64,000 nt of DNA from Acidaminococcus massiliensis. Lineage in GTDB: Bacteria; Bacillota; Negativicutes; Acidaminococcales; Acidaminococcaceae. The stretch's first letter is position 1, and every line of letters begins with the position of its first letter. The stretch lies in contig NZ_LT608315.1 of NCBI RefSeq assembly GCF_900095825.1, positions 1,786,311 to 1,850,310 of the forward strand. Reading direction: 5' to 3'. Positions 29,839 to 38,864 of the stretch are shown here, piece by piece. Below the pieces are notes generated by a model. That model saw only the letters and a list, made by a program, of their open reading frames with translations. It was not told where the DNA came from and made no database searches. Made by a program: the position numbers and the translations under genes.

Positions 29839-30630
29839 ATGTCCATTTACGGGGTCACCGTCATCCGCAAAAGCGGGACGGAACTGTACCAAGAGGCCCG
29901 GTCCTGGGCGGCTGCCCTGGATCTGCCCTTCCTTCCCCGGCCCCTCCACGGCACCTTGGACCAACTGCTCCGGGAAAAGGGGATGAAGGCGGTGCTGGTG
30001 GCCACCCACCAGGGCCCCCAGGTCTATACAGAGGAAGGGATCCTGAAATACCATCCTTCCATGGGAGTCCCCCGGATCCGGAACCTAAAACGGGGCGGCA
30101 CGGACCATCTGGTCCAGGCCTGTCGGCTCCGGCCGGGGATGCGGGTCTTGGACTGCACCCTGGGGCTGGCTGCCGATGCAGCGGTGGCTTCTTTTATCAC
30201 CGGGCCGGAAGGGAAAGTGGTGGGGCTGGAGGCCTCCCCAGTCCTGTATCTGGCGGTTTCCCAGGGCCTCCAGCAGTATGCCATCGACGATCCGGATATC
30301 ACTGCCAGCCTCCGCCGGATCGAAGCCCGGCTGGGCAAGGCAGAAGAACTGCTGCCCACCTTGCCGGCAGATTCCTTCGATGTGGTCTATTTCGATCCCA
30401 TGTTCAAGAAACCGGTGGGGAATTCTGCCAGCATGCAGCCCCTGCGCCCGGCTTCCTACCACAAATCCCTGGATGGTTCCATGGTCCGGGCGGCCCTGCG
30501 CCTGGCCCCCCGGGTGGTGGTGAAAGAACGGGAGGAAGCCTTCCTGAAGAGCCTGGGAGCCCAGGAAATCCAAGGCGGGAAATACAGCCGGATCAAGTAC
30601 GGGATCATCGGAAGGGAGGGAGCCCAGTGA
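29839..30630 (+). CDS. class I SAM-dependent methyltransferase, RsmJ-like
   Basis: 263-residue predicted methyltransferase related to the RsmJ/DUF548 group. After an N-terminal domain, GGTDHLVQACRL is followed by the SAM-binding stretch RVLDCTLGLAADAA and the acidic GLEASPVLYL. The catalytic-type motif is VVYFDPMFKKPVG. In E. coli RsmJ methylates G1516 of 16S rRNA; the same target is possible here but not shown. AGGAG precedes the ATG and the stop overlaps the miaA start by four bases. Confidence 0.8.
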   Translation: MSIYGVTVIRKSGTELYQEARSWAAALDLPFLPRPLHGTLDQLLREKGMKAVLVATHQGPQVYTEEGILKYHPSMGVPRIRNLKRGGTDHLVQACRLRPGMRVLDCTLGLAADAAVASFITGPEGKVVGLEASPVLYLAVSQGLQQYAIDDPDITASLRRIEARLGKAEELLPTLPADSFDVVYFDPMFKKPVGNSASMQPLRPASYHKSLDGSMVRAALRLAPRVVVKEREEAFLKSLGAQEIQGGKYSRIKYGIIGREGAQ

Positions 30631-31586
30631 CCAGCGGCAGAACTGACAAACCGAAAGTCCTGGCCATCATCGGTCCTACGGCCACCGGCAAGAGCCACTG
30701 CGGCATCGCCCTGGCCCGGATCCTGGACGGAGAGATCATTTCCGGGGATTCCATGCTGGTGTTCCGCCACATGGACATTGCTACGGCCAAACCCACGGCG
30801 GAAGAACTGGCCTTGGTGCCCCATCATCTGGTGGATATCCTGGAACCCGGTGAGAAGTTTTCTGTAGTGGATTTCCAGCAGCAGGCCGGGCAATGGATCC
30901 GGGACTGCAACTGCCGGGGAAAACTGCCCATCCTGGTGGGTGGGACCGGCCTTTACGTCAAGGCCCTCTTGGAGGGTTACGATTTTTCCCAGGTGGACGA
31001 ATCGGCTTCCCTGCGCCGGGAACTTGCTGCTTATGCAGACCGGGAAGGGAATGCGGCCCTCCACCGGAAATTGGAGGCCTTGGATCCGGCCAAGGCCATG
31101 GAATTGAAGATTAATGACAGAAGGCGTATAATAAGAGCCATCGAAACGACCCTGGGTGGGGAACGAGTATCTGCGGCCAAGGCAGCAGAAAGTCCCTACG
31201 ACGCGGTTGTTTTTGGATTGAGTATGCCTCGGGCTTCTTTATACGAGAGGATCAACCTGCGGGTGGATCAAATGGTGGAACAGGGGCTTTTCGAAGAGAC
31301 CAGGAAGCTGATGGCCATGGGCGTGCCGGAAACGGCCCAGTCCATGAAGAGCATCGGGTACCGGCAGGTGCTGCAGTATTTCCATGGAGAGTGGACACGG
31401 GAAGAATGCATCGCCAAGCTGAAACAGGCTACCAGGAATTTTGCCAAGCGCCAGGTTACCTGGTACAAGAAAATGCCCTATATCCAGTGGTTCCAGCTGG
31501 AGAATCCTCCAGATTATCAGCGATGTGTTGCAGAAATGCTGGCCGCGTTGCAAAAACAGAATTTCATCCCAAAGCAAGAACCCTGA
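30627..31586 (+). CDS. miaA: tRNA dimethylallyltransferase MiaA
   Basis: Transfers a dimethylallyl group to N6 of A37 in tRNA, the step before MiaB; 319 residues. The P-loop is [12 protein letters not shown] near residue 15. Other family motifs are [26 protein letters not shown] and [15 protein letters not shown]. The start is GTG within GTGA, overlapping the upstream stop. The presence of miaA and miaB in one run is consistent with a shared tRNA modification pathway. Confidence 0.96.
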   Translation: MTSGRTDKPKVLAIIGPTATGKSHCGIALARILDGEIISGDSMLVFRHMDIATAKPTAEELALVPHHLVDILEPGEKFSVVDFQQQAGQWIRDCNCRGKLPILVGGTGLYVKALLEGYDFSQVDESASLRRELAAYADREGNAALHRKLEALDPAKAMELKINDRRRIIRAIETTLGGERVSAAKAAESPYDAVVFGLSMPRASLYERINLRVDQMVEQGLFEETRKLMAMGVPETAQSMKSIGYRQVLQYFHGEWTREECIAKLKQATRNFAKRQVTWYKKMPYIQWFQLENPPDYQRCVAEMLAALQKQNFIPKQEP

Positions 31587-31680
31587 GGCGCTAAGTATCC
31601 CATTCCGGGCACTGAAGCTCAAGGCGGGAACTCCTTTCCGGAATTCCCCGCAGCACTTACATGACAAGGAGAGAAAGATC

Positions 31681-31950
31681 ATGACAACAGGCACAAACAA
31701 ACCACTGAATCTGCAGGACAGTTTCCTGAACCGGGTGCGCAGTGAAAAAAAGACCATTGTAGTCTATCTGCTCAATGGCTTCCAGGTCCGCGGCAAGGTC
31801 TGGGGCTTTGACAATTTCACTGTGATCATGGAAAGTGAAGGCAAACAGCAGCTGATCTACAAACATGCCATTTCTACCATTGCTCCCTTGGAAGCAGAGA
31901 CAATCCTAGTCTTAAAAAAAGGGAATGATCAGGGTGTCAATAAGGAATAA
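31681..31950 (+). CDS. hfq: RNA chaperone Hfq
   Basis: Sm-like hexameric RNA chaperone for small RNAs, 89 residues. Sm1 reads [18 protein letters not shown] and Sm2 contains the YKHAIST signature. The N-terminus [12 protein letters not shown] is typical. AAGGAG lies about 6 bases before the ATG. The 94-base gap after miaA contains an imperfect stem (GCGGGAA with TTCCCCGC near 31625-31655) that could be a regulatory site. The stop lies 26 bases inside the following recombinase gene. Confidence 0.96.
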   Translation: MTTGTNKPLNLQDSFLNRVRSEKKTIVVYLLNGFQVRGKVWGFDNFTVIMESEGKQQLIYKHAISTIAPLEAETILVLKKGNDQGVNKE

Positions 31951-32830
31951 ACTGGAAAAGGAAATCAATCTGTTTTTGGAATACTTGACGGTGGAAATGG
32001 GATTGGCCTATAATACCCGGGAATCTTACGGCAGGGACCTCCGGCTTTTTGCCGGATGGATCAAGAAACCCCTGACAGAAGTGGACCGGGAGGATATCCT
32101 GGCTTACATGAAGATGCTCCGGCAGCACCAGTATGCGCCTACTTCCGCTTCCCGGAAGCTGGCCGCCCTGAAAGCCTTTTTCCGTTTCATGACGGCGGAG
32201 GGCTTCCTGGAGGAAGACCCTTCGGAAGTGGTGGAAGCCGGGAACCGAGGCGTGGTCCTGCCGAAAGTGATGAGCTTGGAAGAGGTGAAACAGCTTTTTG
32301 CCGCTCCGGATCTCCATCAGCCGGAAGGCTTCCGGGACCGGACCATGCTGGAAGTGATGTATGCCACCGGGATGCGGGTATCAGAACTGCTGACCTTGAA
32401 ACGGGCCAGCGTGAACCTGGAGACCCGGTATGTGATCGCCTATGGGAAAGGGGCCAAGGAACGGCTGATCCCCCTGGGCCAGATCGCAGTCCAGTTCTTG
32501 AGGAAATATCTTACCGATGTGAGGCCGCTGTTCGTGAAGAACGGCCGGGAGGACGACAGCCTGTTCCTGACCATCCGGGGCACCGGGATGACCCGCCAGC
32601 GGTTCTGGCAGATCATCAAAGCCTACGGGGTGAAGGCCGGGATCCAGAAGCCGCTGACTCCTCATATCCTGCGCCATTCCTTTGCCACCCACATGCTGGA
32701 CAACGGGGCGGACCTCCGGACTGTCCAGGAACTTTTGGGCCATGCGGACATCTCCACCACCCAGATCTATACCCATCTGACCAACAACCGCCTGAAGACG
32801 GTCTTCGACAAGAGCCATCCTCGGGCGTAA
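31925..32830 (+). CDS. tyrosine recombinase, XerC/XerD type
   Basis: Site-specific recombinase of 301 residues, the size of chromosome-dimer resolution recombinases. An N-terminal SAM-like domain ([20 protein letters not shown]) is followed by the catalytic domain. The catalytic set is visible: Arg in [10 protein letters not shown], Lys in [10 protein letters not shown], HxxR in [12 protein letters not shown], the [11 protein letters not shown] histidine, and nucleophile Tyr282 in QIYTHL. XerD is the closer impression but XerC is not excluded. ATG 31925 overlaps hfq by 26 bases and has only a close GGGA site, so the start is not certain. Confidence 0.88.
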   Translation: MIRVSIRNKLEKEINLFLEYLTVEMGLAYNTRESYGRDLRLFAGWIKKPLTEVDREDILAYMKMLRQHQYAPTSASRKLAALKAFFRFMTAEGFLEEDPSEVVEAGNRGVVLPKVMSLEEVKQLFAAPDLHQPEGFRDRTMLEVMYATGMRVSELLTLKRASVNLETRYVIAYGKGAKERLIPLGQIAVQFLRKYLTDVRPLFVKNGREDDSLFLTIRGTGMTRQRFWQIIKAYGVKAGIQKPLTPHILRHSFATHMLDNGADLRTVQELLGHADISTTQIYTHLTNNRLKTVFDKSHPRA

Positions 32831-32852
32831 AGAGAATGCGAGGTGAATGACC

Positions 32853-33714
32853 ATGTTCAAAACGACTTTGCTCATGGGCCTGATGACGGGGCTGATGCTC
32901 CTGATCGGCGATTATATCGGGGGGCAGCAGCGGCATGACCGTGATGCTGGCTTTTTCTCTGATTTCCAACGCTGTGATTTATTGGTACAGCGACAAGCTG
33001 GTGATTTCCCAGTACAACGCACAGCCAGTGGATGCCAAGAGCGCCCCCATGCTGTACGGGATCGTCCAGGGCCTGGCCCAGAGAGCCCAGCTGCCCATGC
33101 CCCGGATCTATGTGATCGATACGGTACTGCCCAATGCCTTTGCCACCGGACGGAACCCGGAACATGCGGCAGTGTGCGTCACTACCGGCTTGATGGAACT
33201 GCTGGAACCCAGGGAAATCGCCGGGGTGCTTGGCCATGAGATGAGCCATGTGAAGCATGACGACATCCTGATCAGCACCATTGCTGCCGGGATGGCCGGG
33301 ATCATTTCTGTGATGGCCCGGTTCGCTTTTTGGTTCGGTGGGGACCGGGACGACCGGCGGAACAATCCCATCGCTGGGGTGCTGATGTTGGTGCTGACTC
33401 CTTTGGCAGCGGCCATCATCCAATTGGCCATTTCCCGGACCCGGGAATACATGGCGGACTATACCGGCGGCCAGCTCAGCGGGGACCCCGATGCCCTGGC
33501 GGACGCTTTGGCCAAGATCGAAAGCTATGCCCGGACCCGGACCATGCCCCGGGCCACAGAAGCCACGGCCCATATGTTCATCATTTCTCCTTTTTCCGCC
33601 AAGGATGCCCAGGCTCTCTTCAGCACCCATCCTGCCACGGAAAAACGGATTGAACGGCTCCGGGCAGAAGCCCAGCAGATGCGCCAGGCTGGAACCATAC
33701 AGCCATTGGTTTAA
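32853..33714 (+). CDS. htpX: zinc metalloprotease HtpX, interrupted by an apparent frameshift
   Basis: Membrane zinc protease of the M48 family involved in membrane-protein quality control. The catalytic motif is VLGHEMSHVKHDD and the third zinc ligand is the Glu in SRTREYMADY. The normal HtpX N-terminus, MFKTTLLMGLMTGLML, is encoded from 32853 in one frame, and the remainder in the next frame. The join falls at six consecutive G (32919-32924). Reading five G restores LIGDYIGGSSGMTVML, as expected for the family. As written, only a form starting at ATG 32935 without the first membrane segment could be made. It may be a real mutation, transcript slippage or a sequencing error. AGGTGA precedes ATG 32853. 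Confidence 0.85.
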
Positions 33715-33770
33715 AATTTGCAGTTTACAGATGACCACGCTCCACTGACATTTTAGACGGAAATATTGAC

Positions 33771-33824
33771 AAAAAGAGAGGATTGCACGGGAAAGGGTTA
33801 CAAGCGTGTAATCCTCTCTTTTTC
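33771..33824 (+). terminator. rho-independent terminator after htpX
   Basis: AAAAAGAGAGGATTGCACG (33771-33789) pairs with CGTGTAATCCTCTCTTTTT (33805-33823) with one mismatch, around a 15-base loop. The T-run follows directly. It ends the long miaB-to-htpX run. Confidence 0.85.
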
Positions 33825-33869
33825 ATTACGATGTCCATGCATTGTCATAACTTTATAGAAATTTATCCT

Positions 33870-33989
33870 GGATTTTGTTAATTTGTATACAAAATCCAAC
33901 ACAAAATTTTGTGTAAAAAATAAGATAACAATTACTGGTGATAATTTTCAGACAGTTATCTTGTTATTCAAATTTGCCTATGATAAAAT
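33870..33989 (+). promoter_or_regulatory. gltS control region: promoter with a cluster of palindromes
   Basis: Candidate promoter TTGTTA (33961-33966), 17 bases, TAAAAT (33984-33989); TTATCT (33956) with TATGAT (33979) is an alternative at the same spacing. Upstream are GGATTTTG (33870-33877) with CAAAATCC (33890-33897), the palindrome TTTGTATACAAA inside it (33882-33893), the perfect 16-base palindrome ACACAAAATTTTGTGT (33899-33914), and GATAAC (33922) with GTTATC (33955-33960). The TTTTGT/ACAAAA half-site recurs. Regulator unknown. The rest of the 366-base gap is the terminator above and a GC-rich leader hairpin near 34005-34030. Confidence 0.55.
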
Positions 33990-34080
33990 GTTTTCGTAAC
34001 GAAGGCTGTCGGGGCTGGAGCCTGGCAGCACGCTTTACGCACTATATTCTATTTTTTCTTTCATTGGAGGAGGATCTTAA

Positions 34081-35322
34081 ATGGAGAGGATGATTATCAA
34101 ATTATCCATGTTCCACACCCTGGCTTTGGGGGTACTTTCCATCTGGTTCGGTGACTGGCTGCGGGCCAAATTCCCGTTCCTGAAGAAGTACTGCCTGCCT
34201 GGCGCAGTTGTCGGCGGTACGATTTTTGCTATCATCAGCTTACTGCTTTACAATGCCGGTATCTGTGAACTGCAATTCGATTACAAAGTGGCCAACAGCC
34301 TGTTCTACTGCATCTTCTTTGCAGCCAGCGGTGCTGCTGCCAGCTTGAGCCTGCTGAAGACTGGCGGGAAATACGTGGTGCTGTTCTGTATTTCTGCTGC
34401 TGTCCTGGCGGCCATCCAGAACGTAATCGCTCTGGGCCTGGGCAAGGTCCTGGCCGTGCCGCCTCTCTTGGCCATGATGACCGGTTCCATCCCTATGACC
34501 GGCGGACACGGCAACGCGGCAGCTTTTGCTCCTATCGCCGTCCAGTTCGGACAGGGGAACGCCATGGAAGCAGCCATCGCAGCAGCTACCTTTGGTCTGA
34601 TTTCCGGTGCCATCATCGGCGGTCCTTTCGGTCGTTTCATCGTCCGGAAACATCACCTGGAAGATCCTGCCCTGGATGGGAAGGGTGAAATGGAAGAAGA
34701 ATCCGGGAAATCCACCCTGGGCACCCAGATGCACAAAGGTGATATCGTCCAAGCCATGTACCTGATGTGCTTCGCCCTGGGGCTGGGCGGTGCCTTCTTC
34801 ACTGTACTGAAAGCCCTGAACATTTCCTTCCCGATCCACGTATGCTGCATGTTCGCCGGCATCCTGATCCGTCTGTTCTTCGACGCCAAGAAGGGCGCTG
34901 ACCATACCACCCTGTACGAAGGCATCGATACCGTCGGGGACTTCTCTCTGGGCCTGTTCGTTTCCATGTCCATCATTTCCATGAAACTGTGGACTCTGGC
35001 CGGCATGGGCCTCCAGCTGTTCATCCTGTGCATGGCGCAGGCCGTGTTCATCATCTTCTACGCTTACTTCGTGGACTTCTTCGGCATGGGCAAGAACTAC
35101 GATGCTGCCGTGATTGCCGTTGGCCATACCGGGTTCGGCCTGGGTGCTGTGCCTGTATCCATGGTAACCATGACTGCCGTCTGCAAGAAGTACCGTTATT
35201 CCAAACTGGCCTTCTTCGTCGTGCCGGTGATCGGCGGGTTCCTGAGCAACATCACCAACGCCATCATCATCAGTAAGTTCCTGGATATCGCACATGCCAT
35301 GCAGATGGCCATGGGCCTGTAA
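34081..35322 (+). CDS. gltS: sodium/glutamate symporter GltS
   Basis: Sodium-coupled glutamate uptake protein of the inner membrane, 413 residues, family-typical length. About ten to twelve hydrophobic segments form two inverted halves. Recognisable stretches are LPGAVVGGTIFA near residue 40, TGSIPMTGGHGNAAAFAP near 135 and GHTGFGLGAVPVSM near 345, the re-entrant-loop motifs of the family. GGAGGAGG stands about 9 bases before the ATG. It is transcribed alone, between two terminators, from a palindrome-rich control region. Glutamate is the main energy substrate of Acidaminococcus, so high-level expression would be expected. Confidence 0.95.
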   Translation: MERMIIKLSMFHTLALGVLSIWFGDWLRAKFPFLKKYCLPGAVVGGTIFAIISLLLYNAGICELQFDYKVANSLFYCIFFAASGAAASLSLLKTGGKYVVLFCISAAVLAAIQNVIALGLGKVLAVPPLLAMMTGSIPMTGGHGNAAAFAPIAVQFGQGNAMEAAIAAATFGLISGAIIGGPFGRFIVRKHHLEDPALDGKGEMEEESGKSTLGTQMHKGDIVQAMYLMCFALGLGGAFFTVLKALNISFPIHVCCMFAGILIRLFFDAKKGADHTTLYEGIDTVGDFSLGLFVSMSIISMKLWTLAGMGLQLFILCMAQAVFIIFYAYFVDFFGMGKNYDAAVIAVGHTGFGLGAVPVSMVTMTAVCKKYRYSKLAFFVVPVIGGFLSNITNAIIISKFLDIAHAMQMAMGL

Positions 35323-35368
35323 GCTGGGGCGACCCGAGGGGAAGACCGAAGCTGTCCAGCTAATCCGG

Positions 35369-35400
35369 AAGAGGATCCTGCTCCAGGGGATCCTCTTTTT
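35369..35400 (+). terminator. rho-independent terminator of gltS
   Basis: Perfect stem AGAGGATCC (35370-35378) / GGATCCTCT (35388-35396), followed by TTTT. Confidence 0.88.
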
Positions 35401-35533
35401 GCATGCCTGAAAAAATAAAAGGCGGCGAAGGGCTCCCTGTCTCAGGTTTCTTGAACATACGTTTTGTCAAGTCTTTATTATTTTTTGGGCCATGATATAA
35501 TAGGTACGATTTTGCAGGAAGGGAGGGATGGAT

Positions 35534-36244
35534 ATGCACATTGCCGGCTGGCAGAAAGTATCCCTGGTGGATTATCCAGGAAAAGTGGCCTGCACCCTTT
35601 TTACCGGCGGCTGCAATCTCCGCTGTCCGTACTGCCACAACAGTGAACTCCTGGAGGGCCCGCTCCCTTCCCAGGATATCCAGGAAGTGTTTGCCTATTT
35701 GGAGGCCCGCAGGGGCATCCTGGACGCTGTGGTGGTCAGCGGCGGCGAACCCTGCCTCCAGCCGGATCTGCCTGCTTTCCTGGAACGGCTGAAAAGAGAG
35801 GGTCTCTTGGTGAAATTGGATACCAACGGCTGTTTCCCCCTTCTCCTGGAACGGATCCTCCAGGAAGAGCTGGTAGATTATGTGGCCATGGATTGGAAAA
35901 ATGCCCCGGACCAGTATGGGGTCACCACCGGCCGGGAGGATGTCCCGGTGGCCGCTGTGGCCCGGAGCCTGGAACTGCTGCTGGAGGGGAAGGTTCCGTT
36001 TGAACTTCGTACAACGGTTGTGGAACAGCTGCATAATGAACGTTCGTTCGAAAAAATCAGGGACTTCCTGGAACCTCTGGCTGCCAAAACTGGGAAAAAA
36101 ATCCCGGCCTTTTACCTCCAGGCCTTCAAAGATCGGGAGACGGTCCCTTTTGCCGGCTTCACTGCACCGGACCGGAAGACCTTGGAACGGTATGGGGCCT
36201 TATTGGAACCCATTGCGGACCGTGTCATGATACGTGGCGTTTAG
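35534..36244 (+). CDS. nrdG: anaerobic ribonucleotide reductase activating protein NrdG (radical SAM)
   Basis: Radical-SAM enzyme that installs the glycyl radical on NrdD; 236 residues. The 4Fe-4S motif CNLRCPYC lies in LFTGGCNLRCPYCHNSEL near residue 28, followed by VVVSGGEPCLQ. It resembles the longer, NrdG2-like activases rather than the 155-residue E. coli form. Start 35534 has GGGAGGG 6 bases upstream; ATG 35528 is in frame but directly abuts that site. A TATAAT at 35496-35501 gives a possible -10. It precedes nrdD by 121 bases, and that gap holds a separate promoter. Confidence 0.9.
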   Translation: MHIAGWQKVSLVDYPGKVACTLFTGGCNLRCPYCHNSELLEGPLPSQDIQEVFAYLEARRGILDAVVVSGGEPCLQPDLPAFLERLKREGLLVKLDTNGCFPLLLERILQEELVDYVAMDWKNAPDQYGVTTGREDVPVAAVARSLELLLEGKVPFELRTTVVEQLHNERSFEKIRDFLEPLAAKTGKKIPAFYLQAFKDRETVPFAGFTAPDRKTLERYGALLEPIADRVMIRGV

Positions 36245-36315
36245 ACACAACATTTAGTATACAACGTTGTATATAACCACTACATGTTGACAATCTGTAG
36301 ATTCCGTTCTACAAT
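36245..36315 (+). promoter_or_regulatory. nrdD promoter with two NrdR-like boxes
   Basis: ACACAACATTTAGTAT (36245-36260) agrees with the NrdR consensus ACACWATATATWGTGT at about 13 of 16 positions. CCACTACATGTTGACA (36277-36292) agrees at about 10. The two start exactly 32 bases apart, the tandem spacing known for NrdR boxes. A perfect 16-base palindrome TATACAACGTTGTATA (36258-36273) lies between. The second box ends in the -35 TTGACA (36287-36292), which is followed after 17 bases by TACAAT (36310-36315). Confidence 0.7.
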
Positions 36316-36365
36316 GAAGGAGCAATTACGGAAAAGCAATTTTGAGAGAAAGAGGGAATGAAGCC

Positions 36366-38780
36366 ATGTATTCCGTGGTAAAACGCGATGGCCAGATCGT
36401 TGATTTTGACGTGACCAAGATCAGCAGCGCCATTACGAAGGCATTCGAAGCACTGCACAAAAACTATCATCCCAGCATCATCAATATGCTGGCACTGCAG
36501 GTGACGGCTGACTTCGATTCCAAGATCAAAGATGATCTGATCAGTGTGGAAAGCATCCAGGACAGTGTGGAAAAAGTCCTGTCCGATTCCGGCTATGCCG
36601 ATGTGGCAAAAGCCTATATCCTGTACCGGAAGCAGCGGGAACAGATTCGGAACGTCAATTCTTCCCTTTTGAACTACAAGGATCTGGTGGACAACTACCT
36701 GCGGGTGAATGACTGGCGGGTGAAGGAAAATTCCACCGTCACCTATTCTGTAGGCGGGCTGATCCTTTCCAACAGCGGGGCCATCACCGCCAACTACTGG
36801 CTCAATGAGATCTACGACAAAGAAGTGGCCGACGCCCACAAAAGCGCAGCCATGCACATCCACGATCTGAGCATGCTCACTGGCTACTGTGCCGGCTGGA
36901 GCCTGAAACAGCTGATCCAGGAAGGGCTGGGGGGGATTCCTGGGAAAATCACTTCTTCTCCTGCCAGCCACCTTTCTACCCTGTGCAACCAGATGGTGAA
37001 CTTCCTGGGGATCATGCAGAACGAATGGGCCGGAGCCCAGGCTTTCTCTTCCTTCGATACTTACCTGGCGCCTTTTGTGAAGAAGGACAACCTGAGCTAC
37101 AAAGAAGTGAAACAGTGCGTCCAATCCTTCATCTACGGCGTGAACACTCCCAGCCGGTGGGGCACCCAGGCGCCTTTTTCCAACATCACCTTGGACTGGA
37201 CCTGCCCGGAGGATCTGAAGGATGTGCCCGCCATCGTAGGGGGCAAAGAGCAGGATTTCACCTATGGGGACTGCAAGAAGGAAATGGATATGGTGAACAA
37301 GGCCTTCATCGAGAACATGATCGAAGGGGACGCCAACGGGAGAGGGTTCCAGTATCCCATCCCCACCTATTCCATCACCAAGGATTTCGACTGGAGCGAA
37401 ACGGAAAACAACCGGCTGCTCTTTGAAATGACCGCCAAATACGGCACGCCTTATTTCTCCAACTATATCAATTCCGATATGAAGCCCAGCGATGTGCGGA
37501 GCATGTGCTGCCGGCTGCGGCTGGATCTCCGGGAACTGCGGAAAAAATCCGGGGGCTTCTTCGGGTCCGGGGAATCCACCGGTTCTGTAGGGGTGGTCAC
37601 CATCAACATGCCCCGGATCGCCTATCTGGCCAAGGACAAGCCGGATTTCTATGACCGGCTGGACCACATGATGGACATTGCTGCCCGGAGCCTGAAGACC
37701 AAACGGACGGTGATCACCAAGCTGCTGGATGCAGGGCTGTATCCTTATACCAAACGGTATCTGGGGACCTTCAAGAACCATTTCAGCACCATCGGCCTCA
37801 TCGGCATGAACGAAGTGGGGCTCAACGCCAATTGGCTGCGGAAGAACCTGACCCATCCGGAAACCCTGGCCTTCACCAAAGAAGTGCTGATCCATATGCG
37901 GGAACGGCTGAAGGATTACCAGGAAAAATACGGCGACCTGTACAACCTGGAAGCCACTCCGGCGGAATCCACCACCTACCGGCTGGCCAAGCATGACAAG
38001 GAACAGTATCCGGACATCATCACGGCCAATGAACATGGGACCCCGTACTACACCAATTCTTCCCATCTGCCGGTGGGCTATACCCAGGATCTGTTCACGG
38101 CCCTGGATATGGAAGACGATCTCCAGACCCTGTACACCTCCGGTACCGTGTTCCATGCCTTCCTGGGCGAAAAATTGCCGGATTGGCAGTCCGCCGCCGG
38201 ACTGGTGCGGAAGATTGCCAACAATTACAAGCTGCCGTACTTTACCCTGTCTCCCACTTACAGCATCTGCCGGGAACACGGGTACCTGACGGGTGAGCAG
38301 TATACCTGCCCCTACTGCGGTGAGAAGACGGAAGTCTACAGCCGGATCACCGGGTATTACCGGCCGGTGCAGAACTGGAACGATGGGAAAGTCCAGGAAT
38401 TCAAGGACCGGAAAGTCTATGATCTGGGCCAGTCCCACCTGCACAAGGGGGAAGCTCCGCAAGAACGGCCGGTGTTCCAGAAGCCGGCGGTGAAACCGGT
38501 TCCGGCAGATGCGAAACATCTGGCCAAGACCGGGACGGAACAGGAGAACACCTGGATCCTTTTCGGGACCCATACCTGCCCCAACTGCAAGATGGCCGTC
38601 CGGGAACTGGAAAAACACGGTGCGGCTTTTAGGGAAATCTTTGCGGAGGAACATCCGGAACTGGCCGAGAAATACCAGGTCCAGAGTGCACCGACCCTGT
38701 TGGTGAACCAGGGAGATACCCTGAACAAAATCGAAGGGTTCGGACCCATCCGGGCCTTCATCAAGAAGCAGGGGATGTAA
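36366..38780 (+). CDS. nrdD: anaerobic ribonucleoside-triphosphate reductase NrdD with fused C-terminal redoxin domain
   Basis: Class III ribonucleotide reductase making deoxynucleotides without oxygen, 804 residues. Residues 1-95 are an ATP-cone (MYSVVKRDGQIVDFD), the allosteric activity domain. The catalytic barrel follows. A zinc-site region with SICREHG and CPYCGEK lies near 636-651, and the radical glycine is Gly663 in RITGYYRPVQNW. After a short linker, residues about 727-804 form an extra thioredoxin/glutaredoxin-like domain with CPNC at 738-741 and SAPTLLVNQGD. NrdD normally ends soon after the glycine, so this looks like a natural fusion with its electron donor. Start 36366 is the normal family N-terminus; a TTG at 36342 is in frame. 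Confidence 0.95.
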   Translation: MYSVVKRDGQIVDFDVTKISSAITKAFEALHKNYHPSIINMLALQVTADFDSKIKDDLISVESIQDSVEKVLSDSGYADVAKAYILYRKQREQIRNVNSSLLNYKDLVDNYLRVNDWRVKENSTVTYSVGGLILSNSGAITANYWLNEIYDKEVADAHKSAAMHIHDLSMLTGYCAGWSLKQLIQEGLGGIPGKITSSPASHLSTLCNQMVNFLGIMQNEWAGAQAFSSFDTYLAPFVKKDNLSYKEVKQCVQSFIYGVNTPSRWGTQAPFSNITLDWTCPEDLKDVPAIVGGKEQDFTYGDCKKEMDMVNKAFIENMIEGDANGRGFQYPIPTYSITKDFDWSETENNRLLFEMTAKYGTPYFSNYINSDMKPSDVRSMCCRLRLDLRELRKKSGGFFGSGESTGSVGVVTINMPRIAYLAKDKPDFYDRLDHMMDIAARSLKTKRTVITKLLDAGLYPYTKRYLGTFKNHFSTIGLIGMNEVGLNANWLRKNLTHPETLAFTKEVLIHMRERLKDYQEKYGDLYNLEATPAESTTYRLAKHDKEQYPDIITANEHGTPYYTNSSHLPVGYTQDLFTALDMEDDLQTLYTSGTVFHAFLGEKLPDWQSAAGLVRKIANNYKLPYFTLSPTYSICREHGYLTGEQYTCPYCGEKTEVYSRITGYYRPVQNWNDGKVQEFKDRKVYDLGQSHLHKGEAPQERPVFQKPAVKPVPADAKHLAKTGTEQENTWILFGTHTCPNCKMAVRELEKHGAAFREIFAEEHPELAEKYQVQSAPTLLVNQGDTLNKIEGFGPIRAFIKKQGM

Positions 38781-38795
38781 AGAGGTAAAAAGGAA

Positions 38796-38828
38796 AGGAC
38801 CCGCCCTTTTGGAGGACGGGTTCTTTTT
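38796..38828 (+). terminator. rho-independent terminator of nrdD
   Basis: GGACCCG pairs with CGGGTTC (one wobble) around a T-rich and G-rich loop, followed by TTTTTT. Confidence 0.7.
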
Positions 38829-38864
38829 TATGGAAAAAACGGTGCGCCAGTTCCTGATCTGCCT

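Noticed and set aside
32847-33239. Separate 130-codon gene at the htpX start
   Set aside because: Its first 24 residues are the HtpX N-terminus and the rest is HtpX read out of frame; it is the front part of a frameshifted gene.
33771-33824. Operator for gltS in the large inverted repeat after htpX
   Set aside because: The A-run, GC stem and T-run are those of a terminator for the preceding gene.
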